A stretch of 64,000 bases of DNA from Silene conica (GCA_029255685.2 CM055315.2:48341705-48405704); one strand, 5' to 3'; positions 1 through 11,679 are shown, counted from the stretch's first letter. Made by a program: numbers and translations. The notes: generated by a model from the sequence alone, not told the origin.

Positions 1-924
1 GAGTTGTGTCGTTGGTTGTTTTTACTTATGTTCGAGGGTGGTAAACACAGGGACAGGGAAAGGGAATAACACGTCTTCAACAGTTGTTTGGTCTGGGTGC
101 GTTTTTGTGAACAGTTTCTAGTTTTGTTTTAAGTTTCTCGTTTTGGGTCTCTGGGTATTTAGATAGATGGTGTTTGGGGGTTTCACGTGGTGGTGGTCTC
201 GGGGTATGATGGTGTCTGGTCGTGGTGGTACGGGGTTGTTTGTCAGGAGGGGTTGTGAGGGTGTAACGGTGGTTGTCCAGTAATGTTTGTCTTGGTCGGG
301 TTCATGGGTGTTTGGGGGTGGTAACATTGAGGACTCGGGGGAGGTCAGTGCAATGTTACCACCATGTCTAGAGTCTGGAGTTCAGGGGTGATGTTGGTGG
401 TCACGGTGGCTGGTAGTGGTGGCTGAGACGGCGTCGTGGTGGGGGTTGAAGTCGCGTGGTCAGAACAGTAGGAGAGGAACCAGGCCTGATCCAGGCCGTG
501 GTTCAACTCGCCGGCGGTGGTCGGTCTGTTGGCGAGTGGTTGTGGTGGTAGTATGCAGTCGGGGTGTTTGGTCGGTGGCCGCTAGTGGTGGTTGGATTTG
601 TCTAGGTGGCGCTGTAGGGTGGTTGTTGGCTAGGGAGTCGCGGGTTTAGTTGGGGGGCTGTTTGTGTTGTTTTTGTTACTTCTTTTTATTTTCTTTCAAT
701 TCTTTCCTTTCTATTATTTAATCCTATTAAGATTATTTACATAAATACATTTAAATATTTTGGTAATGTGGTTAATAGTAGTATTTATATTATTTTAACT
801 AAGGAATGGTTTTGTGATATAGTTAGTATTTATGGGTGGAATCTTATTTATGGTAAAGACTCAAATTTGAATTTCAAAATCAAAGTGCCTATTTATTTTA
901 AGGAGTTACTATTGTTGGGAGCTT

Positions 925-937
925 TCTATATATAGGG
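925..937 (+). promoter_or_regulatory. TATA-like box in gypsy LTR
   Basis: CTATATATAGGGG stands alone in moderately AT-rich DNA and is repeated at 8603-8615 in the 3' LTR. It is a plausible core promoter for the genomic RNA. A competing candidate, CCATATATAG, lies near 7390 in the part of the LTR present only on the right. Start-site data would decide. Confidence 0.4.
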
Positions 938-1207
938 GGTGTCCATAAATAGAATGTGTATGTATGTTTTACGAGTTTTAGGGTGTTTATTAATTAAGTA
1001 ATATTTGTTTAGGTAGCGGGTTTCGCGTGGAACATTTCTAACAAGCCTCGGGTTTATCTGCGTTGCCCACTATTTCAGGTAGGGGAAAGTACTGGTTATA
1101 ATAACAATGTGTTATCTATTCTCATTTGGCATTAAACATGTTGCTACCTAAAATTCTGTGATCATTGTATCGAGTTGATTTCTTATTCTGTGTTATCATA
1201 TGATGTG

Positions 1208-1223
1208 GATATATATATATATA
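1208..1223 (+). repeat. AT microsatellite in gypsy 5' LTR
   Basis: A short (AT)n run, about 8 bp shorter than its partner at 8886-8909 in the 3' LTR. It is the only clear length difference between the two LTRs. Confidence 0.85.
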
Positions 1224-1242
1224 TTGGGCCTTGTGATATGGA

Positions 1243-1373
1243 GTTGGATCGGTGCGGAGTATATATATGGAGTTGGATCGGTGCGGAGTATACATGGCGT
1301 TGGATCGGTGCGGAGTATATATATATGGTGTTGGATCGGTGCGGAGTTTATTGGCGTTGGATCGGTGCGGAGT
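1243..1373 (+). repeat. Minisatellite in gypsy 5' LTR
   Basis: Five copies of the core GTTGGATCGGTGCGGAGT, separated by short AT-rich linkers (spacing about 26-32 bp). The same array, also 131 bp, is at 8928-9058 in the 3' LTR. The open frames across it are repeat artefacts. Confidence 0.9.
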
Positions 1374-1753
1374 TTATTAATTATATTGTTATGTTATTCT
1401 TTACCTACTCAACCTCGTGGTTGACCCTGTGTATTCGTGATCACCTGTGATGAACCAATTTTGGGGAGCAGAATGACAGGTGCTGAGACTAAGGGGGAGC
1501 TATGGGAGAAAGAGCTTGGATCCGGACCAGTTTAGATGTCTAGACCGCCTTAGTCAGTTTAATTGAGTTGTACTTTAATTTCGTTGTTAAGACCTTTTGA
1601 TACAGTTGTAAGATCATGACTTGAGTTAACTTTTATTTAAAGTACTGTTTATCTTCCTTTGTATCTACTGCCTCGGGAAACCGAGATGGTAACACTCTTA
1701 TTTATTTGAGGAGTCCTAGTTCAGGTCCTTAAATAAGTGGGGGTGTTACAAAG

Positions 1754-1765
1754 TGGTATCAGAGC
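1754..1765 (+). other. Primer-binding site (initiator tRNA-Met) of gypsy element
   Basis: TGGTATCAGAGC starts three bases after the LTR end at 1750. It is complementary to the 3' end of plant initiator tRNA-Met, the usual minus-strand primer of these elements. Confidence 0.93.
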
Positions 1766-2302
1766 GACCGATCCTCAGGCCTAACCTAATGAACCTAATG
1801 AATGTAGGAGAGTCTAAATAAAATGAACCCCCGGGATAGGACTGTTAGGAGCACACTAAAGGGGAAGTATGAGTCTGGGGCCCCCTCACACCGAACCATA
1901 GGCCCTATCAGTTTTACCCGGGAACCCAGAGTGCATATACGAGAGAAAAAGGGTAGAATAAGAGGTGGTGAAAGTAATAGCATACAGTGATAAGTATGAG
2001 AATTTCGTGACTATTGTAATAGCCGGGAGGGGCATGAACATGAAAAGGGATTTTATTTGTGGATAAAAGAATTGTGAACTTATGTGGTTTTGTGAAGTAT
2101 CTTGAAACATGACAGTAAATGCTTTCTTTTCCTTTCGCATCATGTCTAGTGATATGCGGTTATGTGATCCCGAGCCATGTTATAATTTTGTAGTACTCAA
2201 TCTGATAATTGATGCTAGACTTAATCGTTTAGGGATCTTAGCCCTAATCTTAATGGGTACCCACACGAGTCGGGACTCATTCTTTTTCTGTCGTATTATA
2301 GT
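1766..2302 (+). other. Gypsy 5' leader
   Basis: 537 bp between the primer-binding site and the gag-pol start. It holds only short open frames (for example 2109-2351 overlapping the start of gag) with no recognisable product. Packaging signals are expected here but none can be pinpointed. Confidence 0.7.
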
Positions 2303-5300
2303 ATGCCTCCGCGAAGAGACAACCTCGCTAACATCACACAAGAGGAGTTAGATCTATTACGAGCTGAGATTGCGACTCTAAAGGCTAAACGAATGGACTC
2401 CGCGAAAATGAGCACGATAATTGCAAGGCACCAACCCACCCATTTCACCGGGGAGGGTGAGCCTCATTTGCTGGGGGCCTGGTGCAGAGAATTCGGTAAC
2501 CTGTTCGAGTTGGTGGACTGCCCAGAAGAATTGATGGTAGACCAGGCTGCCCACTATCTGAGGGGTATGGCGGGAGACTGGTGGACCGCGAATAAGGGAG
2601 AGCTTCGGGAAGCAGCTATAGAGGGTGGATCCGCGTTTGTTCCGTGGGAAGCATTCAAGGGGGTTCTGAACGAAGCGTTTTTACCAGAATTCCAAAAGAG
2701 CAAGCTGAGGGAAGAGTTCGACTCATTCCAGATGTCGGAGGACATGACCGTAGAGGCGTACTACAGGAAGTTCATCCAGTTGGTGCACTACGTGGGAGAC
2801 ATGGGTTTCGACGATGCTATGCTAGCCATGAAATTTGAGAGGGGTTTATCAATCGCCATCAAAAAGAGACTGATTGCAGCTCCGCCCACCACAATCCGTG
2901 ACATCTATTTACGGGCTGGGGCGGCGGAGAGGCTTTCGGACATGATCAAAAAGGACAAACAGTCCAAGACAGAAAAGAGAAAAGCTGAAACAGTAGCTGA
3001 GGGTTCAGGATCGAAAAAGCAAAGTAATAACAAGTTCAGTGGGTACTTCGGGAGTAGTGCCTCTGGTGGTGGGAGAAACCAGAGTGGGAGTAATCACATG
3101 AGTGGGATTTCTGGCAGTGGTTCGGCAGGAATTGTGTGTTTTGGCTGCGGAAAGAGGGGACATAAGCAGGCGGTGTGTCGTTCGTCCGGAGGAAATCAGT
3201 CCGGGGGCTATCGTACACCTGCATCCGGATACCAGGGACCTCGCACTCAGTCCTATGGCAGCAGTGGCTATCGCACACCCATGACAAACTATGGTGGGGG
3301 TGCGAAGTCTGGAGGCAGCAGCAACTATCAGAGGAATTACAACAACAGCAATCAGAACCGTTCATATCAGAATCAGTACAATGGAAGTGGGAACAACAAC
3401 AAGACGGGGACGACAGGAAATCAGCAGGCTGGAACATCTACTGCCAGCCAGAGTGGAGTCAAGTCCAGTGGCAAGCTCTTTACCATGGGAAAGCAGGCAG
3501 CTCAGGAGGATGCTCATGTGGTTACCGGTACTTTTCTTGTAAACTCTAGACCTACCTTTGTACTTTTCGATTCTGGTGCCACCCATTCGTTTGTGTCTAG
3601 AGATCATGTTAAGGCTTTGGGACTTGAGAGGTTTGATTGGATCGCGGATCCAGTGACCATACCATCAGGCGAGTCGGTAGTCTGTAATAGAGTATATGGT
3701 AGTGTACCCATCAAAATCGGGGAAGCAATTTTCTATTGTGACCTCATAGAGTTTCCTCTGGGGGGCTTTGAGGTGATTTTGGGGATGGACTGGCTAGGGA
3801 AGTATCGAGCTTTTATCGACTGTCATCAAAAGAAAATTTCCTTGAAGGGACCCAAAGGGGTGAGGGTATCCTACAAGGGGCATAGAGTCAAACCAAAGAT
3901 CAAATTCATATCTGTCAACACCTTGAAATCGAGCTTGAGGAAAGGAGAGAGTCTGATTCTGTGTCAAATGTGGAATTGTGAGGCTGAGACCCCCAAGACT
4001 AGTGAGATACCTGTGGTACGGGAGTTCGAGGGAGTTTTTCGTGACGACGTTCCGGGGTTACCGCCAAGGAGGGAAGTGGAGTTCTCCATCGACCTAAAAC
4101 CAGGGGCGGGACCAATATCTAAATCACCGTACCGTATGGGACCGAAAGAGATGGAGGAGTTGAAGAAACAGTTGGATGAACTAGCTGAGAAGGGATTCAT
4201 CCGACCCAGTGTGTCACCTTGGGGAGCACCTGTGTTATTTGTGAAAAAGAAGGATGGGAGTTTGAGGTTGTGTGTTGACTACCGAGAACTGAATAATGTA
4301 ACCATCAAGAATCGTTATCCGTTGCCGAGAATTGACGACCTGTTCGATCAGTTAAGTGGAGCGGGGGTTTTCTCCAAGATTGATTTGAGATCCGGGTATC
4401 ATCAATTGAGGATAAAGGATGAAGATATTCCGAAGACCGCTTTCCGAACGAGGTATGGCCACTATGAATTTGTGGTTATGCCCTTTGGATTGACTAATGC
4501 TCCAGCTGTGTTCATGGACTTGATGAATCGGGTCTTTAGCCCGTATCTCGACAAGTTCGTGGTGGTATTTATCGATGATATCCTGGTATATTCCAAGAAT
4601 GCGGAGGAGCACGAAGAGCATTTGAGGAAAGTACTTCAGACCTTGGAAGAGCATAAGCTCAATGCTAAGTTGAGCAAGTGTGAGTTCTGGTTGGAGAAAG
4701 TGGCGTTTCTGGGGCATGTAATTTCAAAAGAGGGGGTGGCTGTTGACCCTAGTAAGATCGAGGCAGTGACTAAGTGGCAGAGTCCGAAGAATGTGAGTGA
4801 GATTCGAAGCTTTCTGGGTTTAGCTGGTTATTACCGGAGATTTGTCAAAGATTTTTCAAAGATAGCGAAGCCGTTGACGTCGTTGATGAAGAAAGAGAAC
4901 CGTTATATCTGGGATGAGAGTTGTGAGAAGGCATTCCTAACCCTTAAGGAACGCCTGACAACAGCTCCTATCCTGGCCTTACCAGTTGGGAGTAATAATT
5001 TTGAAGTATACACCGATGCTTCAAAGCATGGGTTGGGTTGTGTGCTAATGCAGAATGGTAGAGTGATCGCGTATGCTTCTCGCCAGTTGAAGACCTACGA
5101 GGAGAATTATCCGACTCATGATTTGGAGTTGGGCGCTGTGGTCTTTGCACTGAAATTGTGGCGTCATTTCCTTTATGGAGCCACTTTTAAGGTGTTTTCA
5201 GATCATAAGAGCCTGAAGTATATCTACACCCAGAAAGAGTTGAACATGAGGCAGAGGAGGTGGATAGAGTTGATCGGGGATTATGATATGCAGATTGTCT

Positions 5301-6904
5301 ACCACGAAGGCAAGGCAAATGTGGTAGCTGACGCTTTAAGTAGGAAGTCAATACATGCTTTGGATTGTGCCAGATCGAGAGGGAGGTTGTATGGTGAACT
5401 AAGGGAGATGGGAATATTCATGATCCGGAAAGGGGACACTCTTGGTGACTTGACAGTGGAGCCTGAGTTGTATGGGGAGATTCGGGAGTTACAACAGAAC
5501 GATGAGAGAATCCAGAAGTGGCGTTTGATGGTGGAGAATGGAAATGGTGATGAGTCATCCAAGTTCAGTATCCATACCGATGGTAGTTTGAGGTTCAGTG
5601 GGCGATGGTGTGTACCGAGTGTTGAGGAGCTAAAGAAGAAGATCCTGACTGAAGCTCATGCTACTCCTTATTCTGTTCACCCAGGGGGTGATAAGTTGTA
5701 TAAGGATCTTAAGAAGACGTTTTGGTGGCCTAATATGAAGAAGGAAGTCGCAGAGTTTGTGTCGAGATGTTTGACTTGTCAGAGGGTGAAAGGGGAGCAT
5801 AAGAGACCTCAAGGGAAAGTTCAACCGTTGGATGTGCCAGAGTGGAAGTGGGAGAATATTTCGATGGACTTTATCGTGGGGTTGCCTCGCACTCAGAGGG
5901 GCAACAACATGATTTGGGTGATTGTGGATCGTTTAACTAAGTCAGCTCACTTTATCCCGATGAAAGACACCTGGAGTAAAGCTGAGTTGGCTAAGTCGTA
6001 TGTTCAGAATGTGGTCAAACTGCATGGCGTACCCAAGGATATTGTTTCAGATCGGGACTCGAGGTTTATATCCAGATTTTGGCAGGAGCTGCAGACTGCT
6101 TTGGGTACCCAGTTGAAGATGAGTACAGCTTTCCATCCGGCTACAGATGGTCAGACTGAGAGGACGATTCAGACTCTTGAGGATATGTTGAGAGCTTGTG
6201 TACTAGAGTTCGGAGGATCTTGGGAGGATCGACTGGGGTTGATCGAGTTTTCTTATAATAACAGTTACCATGCAAGCATAGGCATGACCCCTTTCGAGGC
6301 TCTGTATGGAAGGAAGTGTCGGAGCCCTGTGTGTTGGGATGATCGAGCTGATGTTGTGACATTGGGGCCAGATATGATCCAGGAGATGGTAGAGCAGGTT
6401 CGGATTATTCGACAGAGAATGAGGGCCGCTCAGGATAGACAGAAGAGTTATGCCGATCTGAAGAGGAGCGATATTTCATTTGAGGCCGGAGAGAAAGTAC
6501 TACTGAAAGTCTCTCCAATGAAAGGGGTGATGAGATTCGGCAAGCGTGGTAAACTGAGTCAGAAATTTATTGGACCATTTGAGATCTTGGACAGAGTTGG
6601 AGAGGTGGCATACCGCTTAGCTTTGCCTCCAACCCTATCCAAGGTCCATAATGTGTTCCATGTGTCCCAGTTGAGGAAATATGTGAGTGACCCATCGCAT
6701 GTACTTCAACACGAGGTGATTGAGGTGGATGAACAGTTGTCGTACATCGAGACTCCGAAAGAAATCCTAGACAGGAAGGTGCGGAAAACTCGCAATGGGG
6801 AGACGTCCTTAGTGAAGGTCTTGTGGACCAACCATAATCAGGAAGAAGCTACGTGGGAGCCTGAGGCAGCTATGAGGGAGCGTTACCCACATCTTTTTGG
6901 TTGA
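2303..6904 (+). CDS. gag-pol: Gypsy gag-pol polyprotein (intact, 1533 aa)
   Basis: Single uninterrupted frame carrying the whole replication machinery. Order seen: Gag (about residues 45-225); Ser/Gly/Asn-rich linker with a CCHC zinc knuckle [14 protein letters not shown] at 279-292; aspartic protease with DSG at 423-425; reverse transcriptase with FIDD (D758, D759); RNase H starting near TDASKHG (D905); integrase with an HHCC zinc domain (H1119, CxxC at 1156-1159) and a D1189, D1250, E1286 triad (35 residues between the last two); and a C-terminal chromodomain-like segment, about 1475-1530. All key residues are present. The start is the first ATG of the long frame, 537 bp after the primer-binding site. 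In chromoviruses the chromodomain steers insertion towards particular chromatin. With near-identical LTRs, this copy could have moved recently. Confidence 0.97.
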   Translation: MPPRRDNLANITQEELDLLRAEIATLKAKRMDSAKMSTIIARHQPTHFTGEGEPHLLGAWCREFGNLFELVDCPEELMVDQAAHYLRGMAGDWWTANKGELREAAIEGGSAFVPWEAFKGVLNEAFLPEFQKSKLREEFDSFQMSEDMTVEAYYRKFIQLVHYVGDMGFDDAMLAMKFERGLSIAIKKRLIAAPPTTIRDIYLRAGAAERLSDMIKKDKQSKTEKRKAETVAEGSGSKKQSNNKFSGYFGSSASGGGRNQSGSNHMSGISGSGSAGIVCFGCGKRGHKQAVCRSSGGNQSGGYRTPASGYQGPRTQSYGSSGYRTPMTNYGGGAKSGGSSNYQRNYNNSNQNRSYQNQYNGSGNNNKTGTTGNQQAGTSTASQSGVKSSGKLFTMGKQAAQEDAHVVTGTFLVNSRPTFVLFDSGATHSFVSRDHVKALGLERFDWIADPVTIPSGESVVCNRVYGSVPIKIGEAIFYCDLIEFPLGGFEVILGMDWLGKYRAFIDCHQKKISLKGPKGVRVSYKGHRVKPKIKFISVNTLKSSLRKGESLILCQMWNCEAETPKTSEIPVVREFEGVFRDDVPGLPPRREVEFSIDLKPGAGPISKSPYRMGPKEMEELKKQLDELAEKGFIRPSVSPWGAPVLFVKKKDGSLRLCVDYRELNNVTIKNRYPLPRIDDLFDQLSGAGVFSKIDLRSGYHQLRIKDEDIPKTAFRTRYGHYEFVVMPFGLTNAPAVFMDLMNRVFSPYLDKFVVVFIDDILVYSKNAEEHEEHLRKVLQTLEEHKLNAKLSKCEFWLEKVAFLGHVISKEGVAVDPSKIEAVTKWQSPKNVSEIRSFLGLAGYYRRFVKDFSKIAKPLTSLMKKENRYIWDESCEKAFLTLKERLTTAPILALPVGSNNFEVYTDASKHGLGCVLMQNGRVIAYASRQLKTYEENYPTHDLELGAVVFALKLWRHFLYGATFKVFSDHKSLKYIYTQKELNMRQRRWIELIGDYDMQIVYHEGKANVVADALSRKSIHALDCARSRGRLYGELREMGIFMIRKGDTLGDLTVEPELYGEIRELQQNDERIQKWRLMVENGNGDESSKFSIHTDGSLRFSGRWCVPSVEELKKKILTEAHATPYSVHPGGDKLYKDLKKTFWWPNMKKEVAEFVSRCLTCQRVKGEHKRPQGKVQPLDVPEWKWENISMDFIVGLPRTQRGNNMIWVIVDRLTKSAHFIPMKDTWSKAELAKSYVQNVVKLHGVPKDIVSDRDSRFISRFWQELQTALGTQLKMSTAFHPATDGQTERTIQTLEDMLRACVLEFGGSWEDRLGLIEFSYNNSYHASIGMTPFEALYGRKCRSPVCWDDRADVVTLGPDMIQEMVEQVRIIRQRMRAAQDRQKSYADLKRSDISFEAGEKVLLKVSPMKGVMRFGKRGKLSQKFIGPFEILDRVGEVAYRLALPPTLSKVHNVFHVSQLRKYVSDPSHVLQHEVIEVDEQLSYIETPKEILDRKVRKTRNGETSLVKVLWTNHNQEEATWEPEAAMRERYPHLFG

Positions 6905-7070
6905 GGTAAGTTACGCGGACGTAACTTTTCTTTAAGAGGGGTGGAGTGTAACATTCTGTGTTTTGAACAAGTTTTTGATTGCTTTGTGTGATAGTTGTGG
7001 GGTTCAGGTTCGTTTGAGTTGTTTGTTTTGACACCTAGGTATGGGTGAACTTCGGGACGAAGTTCAATCT

Positions 7071-7083
7071 AAGGGGGGAAGAC
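7071..7083 (+). other. Polypurine tract of gypsy element
   Basis: AAGGGGGGAAGAC lies directly before the 3' LTR start TGTAATAACCC at 7084. It is the expected primer for plus-strand synthesis. The 166 bp between the gag-pol stop and the tract hold nothing else recognisable. Confidence 0.9.
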
Positions 7084-8885
7084 TGTAATAACCCGGAATT
7101 TTATTTATATTTTGGTAATTCTTGGGCGATTGTTATAGTTAAGCGAGGAGTTATTCGTAAAATGTTCGTTTTATAAGCTTGCGCACACTCATGTTTTGAT
7201 AGGCGTTTTAGCCGTCAGTGGGATTCGAAATGGGAATCGAGTTACTTGATGTTAATAGTGGTAGTATGGGGTTAGTAGGGGTCGAACTTGAGACCCGATG
7301 GGTGCCTAGTGTGGGCCTCGAAATGTGTGACAAGAGACACCCCACACGGATTGTTATAGAGCAGCGAACACCCCCCCTCTATATGCCGCCATATATAGTA
7401 GTTTTTTCTTAACCTAAACCCTACTCATAATCATATCTCACCTCACCATAACCTAGCCGCCCCCTTAGAGAAGAAAAGAGACCTGCACACGGTGGTGGTG
7501 AGCCGTCCTAGGGTGTCTCGATCAGGACAAGAAACTGGTATGATCACCACGATCTCTGTAAACTCAGTTCTATGCTTAGTCTCTGTCGCTTGTTTAAGGG
7601 TTTGTAAACGCGTGTTCTACTGGTTGTTTTTACATGATTTTACACTATACTATGTTAAGAGTACATTTTAGTCCTTAGAGTTGTGTCGTTGGTTGTTTTT
7701 ACTTATGTTCGAGGGTGGTAAACACAGGGACAGGGAAAGGGAATAACACGTCTTCAACAGTTGTTTGGTCTGGGTGCGTTTTTGTGAACAGTTTCTAGTT
7801 TTGTTTTAAGTTTCTCGTTTTGGGTCTCTGGGTATTTAGATAGATGGTGTTTGGGGGTTTCACGTGGTGGTGGTCTCGGGGTATGGTGGTGTCTCGTCGT
7901 GGTGGTACGGGGTTGTTTGTCAGGAGGGGTTGTGAGGGTGTAACGGTGGTTGTCCAGTAATGTTTGTCTTGGTCGGGTTCATGGGTGTTTGGGGGTGGTA
8001 ACATTGAGGACTCGGGGGAGGTCAGTGCAATGTTACCACCATGTCTAGAGTCTGGAGTTCAGGGGTGATGTTGGTGGTCACGGTGGCTGGTAGTGGTGGC
8101 TGAGACGGCGTCGTGGTGGGGGTTGAAGTCGCGTGGTCAGAACAGTAGGAGAGGAACCAGGCCTGATCCAGGCCGTGGTTCAACTCGCCGGCGGTGGTCG
8201 GTCTGTTGGCGAGTGGTTGTGGTGGTAGTATGCAGTCGGGGTGTTTGGTCGGTGGCCGCTAGTGGTGGTTGGATGTGTCTAGGTGGCGCTGTAGGGTGGT
8301 TGTTGGCTAGGGAGTCGCGGGTTTAGTTGGGGGGCTGTTTGTGTTGTTTTTGTTACTTCTTTTTATTTTCTTTCAATTCTTTCCTTTCTATTATTTAATC
8401 CTATTAAGATTATTTACATAAATACATTTAAATATTTTGGTAATGTGGTTAATAGTAGTATTTATATTATTTTAACTAAGGAATGGTTTTGTGATATAGT
8501 TAGTATTTATGGGTGGAATCTTATTTATGGTAAAGACTCAAATTTGAATTTCAAAATCAAAGTGCCTATTTATTTTAAGGAGTTACTATTGTTGGGAGCT
8601 TTCTATATATAGGGGGTGTCCATAAATAGAATGTGTATGTATGTTTTACGAGTTTTAGGGTGTTTATTAATTAAGTAATATTTGTTTAGGTAGCGGGTTT
8701 CGCGTGGAACATTTCTAACAAGCCTCGGGTTTATCTGCGTTGCCCACTATTTCAGGTAGGGGAAAGTACTGGTTATAATAACAATGTGTTATCTGTTCTC
8801 ATTTGGCATTAAACATGTTGCTACCTAAAATTCTGTGATCATTGTATCGAGTTGATTTCTTATTCTGTGTTATCATATGATGTGG

Positions 8886-8909
8886 ATATATATATATATA
8901 TATATATAT
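8886..8909 (+). repeat. AT microsatellite in gypsy 3' LTR
   Basis: The longer allele of the run at 1208-1223; because the LTRs were identical at insertion, the change arose afterwards. Confidence 0.85.
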
Positions 8910-8927
8910 TGGGCCTTGTGATATGGA

Positions 8928-9058
8928 GTTGGATCGGTGCGGAGTATATATATGGAGTTGGATCGGTGCGGAGTATACATGGCGTTGGATCGGTGCGGAG
9001 TATATATATATGGTGTTGGATCGGTGCGGAGTTTATTGGCGTTGGATCGGTGCGGAGT
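8928..9058 (+). repeat. Minisatellite in gypsy 3' LTR
   Basis: Five GTTGGATCGGTGCGGAGT units, the same number as in the 5' LTR. Confidence 0.9.
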
Positions 9059-9777
9059 TTATTAATTATATTGTTATGTTATTCTTTACCTACTCAACCT
9101 CGTGGTTGACCCTGTGTATTCGTGATCACCTGTGATGAACCAATTTTGGGGAGCAGAATGACAGGTGCTGAGACTAAGGGGGAGCTATGGGAGAAAGAGC
9201 TTGGATCCGGACCAGTTTAGATGTCTAGACCGCCTTAGTCAGTTTAATTGAGTTGTACTTTAATTACGTTGTTAAGACCTTTTGATACAGTTGTAAGATC
9301 ATGACTTGAGTTAACTTTTATTTAAAGTACTGTTTATCTTCCTTTGTATCTACTGCCTCGGGAAACCGAGATGGTAACACTCTTATTTATTTGAGGAGTC
9401 CTAGTTCAGGTCCTTAAATAAGTGGGGGTGTTACAAAATATATCTTAAGGATTTTTAATTATTTTAAGTGATAAAATAATATTTTATTAATTTATTGGGA
9501 AAGTATTTTAATAAATCGTTAAGATCCGTCTTAAGAACCTTAAGTCCTTAAGACGAACTCAACTTGGCAAACTTGAGTCCACATCATAAAACCCGTTCAT
9601 TTCCAAACCCGTTTTCCTTTGAAACGGAAAGGACACTTAAAACCCCTAAAACCCATGTGTAATGTCGACATATCACATTTCACCAAAATAAGAACCCAGT
9701 ATAATTGTTCTTCATTTCCTCCTTAAATCTTCAACCTCTCAATCCATTTTTCTCCATCATCCGATTTCCGAATCAAG

Positions 9778-9917
9778 GTAATTTATACATTTTTGGAATC
9801 CTCATGAAATTTGCAAGTCATCTATCACTTCCAATTTTCGTTTCCTTCAACTCGAAAAAGTGACTGATTCTGTAGAATCCGTCTTTTAGTCCTTAAATTC
9901 CGTTTTTCTTGTTGTAG
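9778..9917 (+). other. Intron-like segment in LTR L (plus copy)
   Basis: Begins CAAG/GTAATT and ends TTCTTGTTGTAG/GTG, consensus plant donor and acceptor. It is 140 bp and T-rich before the acceptor. The minus copy keeps both sites and exactly 140 bp although the sequence between has diverged. Splicing is inferred, not shown. Confidence 0.45.
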
Positions 9918-10349
9918 GTGAAGGCTTAGACGACCCTAGTGTGGATAGCTACATTGTAGAAGAGGATCTTTGATCAAGATCGCTTTTAAGGTGACGATAA
10001 TGAGAAACTCGGCCTTTATTTGTGATATTAGCACTTTTCTTGGTTTGGATGTTTAAGTTTCTGATTTTACATGTGGTTTATGTTCAATGGACATAGAAAT
10101 CATGCTAGGAATACATGTGTATGATGTTCATTTTCTTTGATGATGTTTCACATGCTTAGTTGTTGATTTTCAGAAATTTGTGCTTAAGACGGATACAAAT
10201 AATATTCTTGTTCAGGATTGTTTGTGGAATTCATTTCTGGTAGTTAGTGTATTTGATGATTATATATGCTGGGTAAACATTGTATGTTGCGATTTTAGAA
10301 GTCTTGAATCGATTAAAGGAGATTTGAATGTTTTAGGAAAATGCGTTTT

Positions 10350-10690
10350 GCGTACAGCGGACTCTGAGCCGGTAGGATGACCGGCAGCCGGTCGGCCGGC
10401 TCAGGATACCTGTTGTGTGTTTGGAAAATTTGCAAAAGGCTTGGGGAAGTGACTCCCAGCCGGCCTGCCGGCAGCCGGTCCACCGGCTGAGAGTCACTCC
10501 TTATATTTCAGATTTAAAGTTTGGCTTGTGGGAAGGGACTCCCAGCCGGCTAGCCGGCGGACGGTCCCCCGGCTGAGAGCCCCTTCTCATTGTTTTTCAG
10601 ACGGTTGGATGGCATGGGAAGGGACTCTCAGCCGGTGGGCCGGCAGACGGTCTGGGACCGGCTGAGAGCCCCTGTTCTCATTGTTTTGCT
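10350..10690 (+). repeat. Four GC-rich hairpin units in LTR L
   Basis: Four tandem units of about 75-95 bp, each with arms of the type CTCCCAGCCGG and CCGGCTGAGAG around a GCCGGCAGCCGG-like centre. They are strikingly GC-rich in an AT-rich LTR. Two diverged units lie in the minus copy near 12331-12460. Confidence 0.75.
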
Positions 10691-10810
10691 TTTAACTTTC
10701 AATTGGTTATTCGGTTTTGTTTGAGATTCGTTCCGTGCACCTTTCATGTGTGTTTGAGGTCTCCGGAGGATAGGCGACACTATATTGGGTTCGGGAATGG
10801 AGAGAGGATA

Positions 10811-10875
10811 GAGACCCCCCGGTCGGGTAACCGAAAGGGAAACCGGCTCTCCCTCAACTTAGTTCCCGGGATCAA
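10811..10875 (+). repeat. Repeat flanking the L minisatellite (left copy)
   Basis: A segment with CCGGTCGGGTAACCG followed by GGGAAACCGGCTCT. A diverged direct copy lies at 11680-11745 on the other side of the minisatellite. Confidence 0.6.
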
Positions 10876-10959
10876 TTAAGTGTTGATTAGAAGTGTAAGA
10901 AAGTAGAACTATAGATTAGTTCCTAGACTTGGATGATATTGTATTGATGCGTATTAAGG

Positions 10960-11520
10960 TATGCCTTAAGTTGGCCTCTGAGCTTAATACGTGAGTTGGT
11001 TGTCATATATGGGGATATGCCTTAAGTTGGCCTCTGAGCCCTATATGTGTACGGTTATCGTGGCTGGGATATGCCTTAAGCTGACCTCTGAGCCCAGACA
11101 TGTTTGATTGTGATCGCGTTGGAACATGCCTTAAGTTGGCCTCTAAGTCTGACGAGTAGAGCAACTGCACAACGGGGTAGCTAAGGAACTGACACCTTGC
11201 CCGGAGTGCAGATGTTTGATGCTAGGACATGCCTTAAGCTGGCCTCTGAGTCTACTGTCTTGTGATGTGGTGAAGGGACATGCCTTAAGCTGGCCTCTGA
11301 GTCCTTTACTTTTGGATGCTAGTCCATGTGTTGTGATGTCGCCTCTGAGTCTAGTGTCTTGCTGATTGGCGGGTCCATGCCTTAAGTTGGCCTCTGAGTC
11401 CTTGCTTGCTGAATGATTGATATTTAGGTTATGTCTTAAGTTGACTGCTGAACCTTTATACTTGCTGAATGATTGGAATTTAGGTTATGTCTTAAGTTGA
11501 CCGCTGAACCTTATACTTGC
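10960..11520 (+). repeat. Minisatellite with CTTAAGTTGGCCTCTGAG core
   Basis: About nine to ten units, each starting ATGCCTTAAG(T/C)TGGCCTC and spaced roughly 50-57 bp, with one longer gap near 11150-11230. The linkers differ between units. The last two units change to ATGTCTTAAGTTGAC. The spacers resemble one another, which rules out a CRISPR reading. Confidence 0.85.
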
Positions 11521-11679
11521 TGAGTTTATCTTCTTGCCTAGAGTTGGTATAGTGTCAGATATAGATGATGATGTTATGATATAACTGTTGATACTGATGA
11601 GTATGATACTTGACTTTGTTATTGTTCATCCAAGGCATTGGATGATTCTTTAGTCAGTTTCGTAAATGGTTTGGATTGA

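Larger units (their letters stand above)
1..1750 (+). repeat. 5' LTR of the gypsy element (last 1750 bp)
   Basis: Position 1 matches position 7678 of the 3' LTR and the two stay collinear to the shared end GGGTGTTACA. About 600 bp of U3 lie left of the window. It contains a five-copy minisatellite, an AT run and a TATA-like site. Short open frames here, such as 416-649, are not genes. Confidence 0.95.
1..9435 (+). mobile_element. Ty3/gypsy chromovirus (Tekay-type), left end outside window
   Basis: Order seen: partial 5' LTR, tRNA-Met primer-binding site, leader, one gag-pol reading frame, polypurine tract, full 3' LTR. The two LTRs differ over 1750 aligned bp by about five substitutions and one AT-microsatellite length change, so the copy is young. 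The reading frame is uninterrupted. The C-terminal chromodomain-like tail and the integrase end ([17 protein letters not shown]) fit the Tekay/Del chromoviruses; this is family knowledge, not a search result. The element lies inside the start of LTR L, which resumes at 9436. The target-site duplication cannot be checked because the left flank is missing. Confidence 0.93.
7084..9435 (+). repeat. 3' LTR of gypsy element (2352 bp, complete)
   Basis: Bounded by TGTAA and TTACA, the short inverted ends of an LTR. From 7678 on it matches 1-1750 almost base for base. The first 594 bp (7084-7677) have no partner in the window. Confidence 0.95.

Noticed and set aside
416-649. 77-codon open frame, repeated at 8093-8326
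   Set aside because: It lies inside both gypsy LTRs, is low in complexity and repeats only because the LTRs do.
1175-1450. Open frames across the GTTGGATCGGTGCGGAGT array (also 8852-9135)
   Set aside because: Repetitive peptides produced by translating a minisatellite.
9630-9655. CCCCTAAAACCC-like stretch resembling telomere repeat
   Set aside because: Only two imperfect units inside an LTR.
10180-10380. 66-codon open frame in LTR L
   Set aside because: No recognisable product and not kept in the minus copy.
10960-11520. CRISPR-like look of the regular 50-57-bp repeats
   Set aside because: Plant LTR context, related spacers, no cas genes: an ordinary minisatellite.
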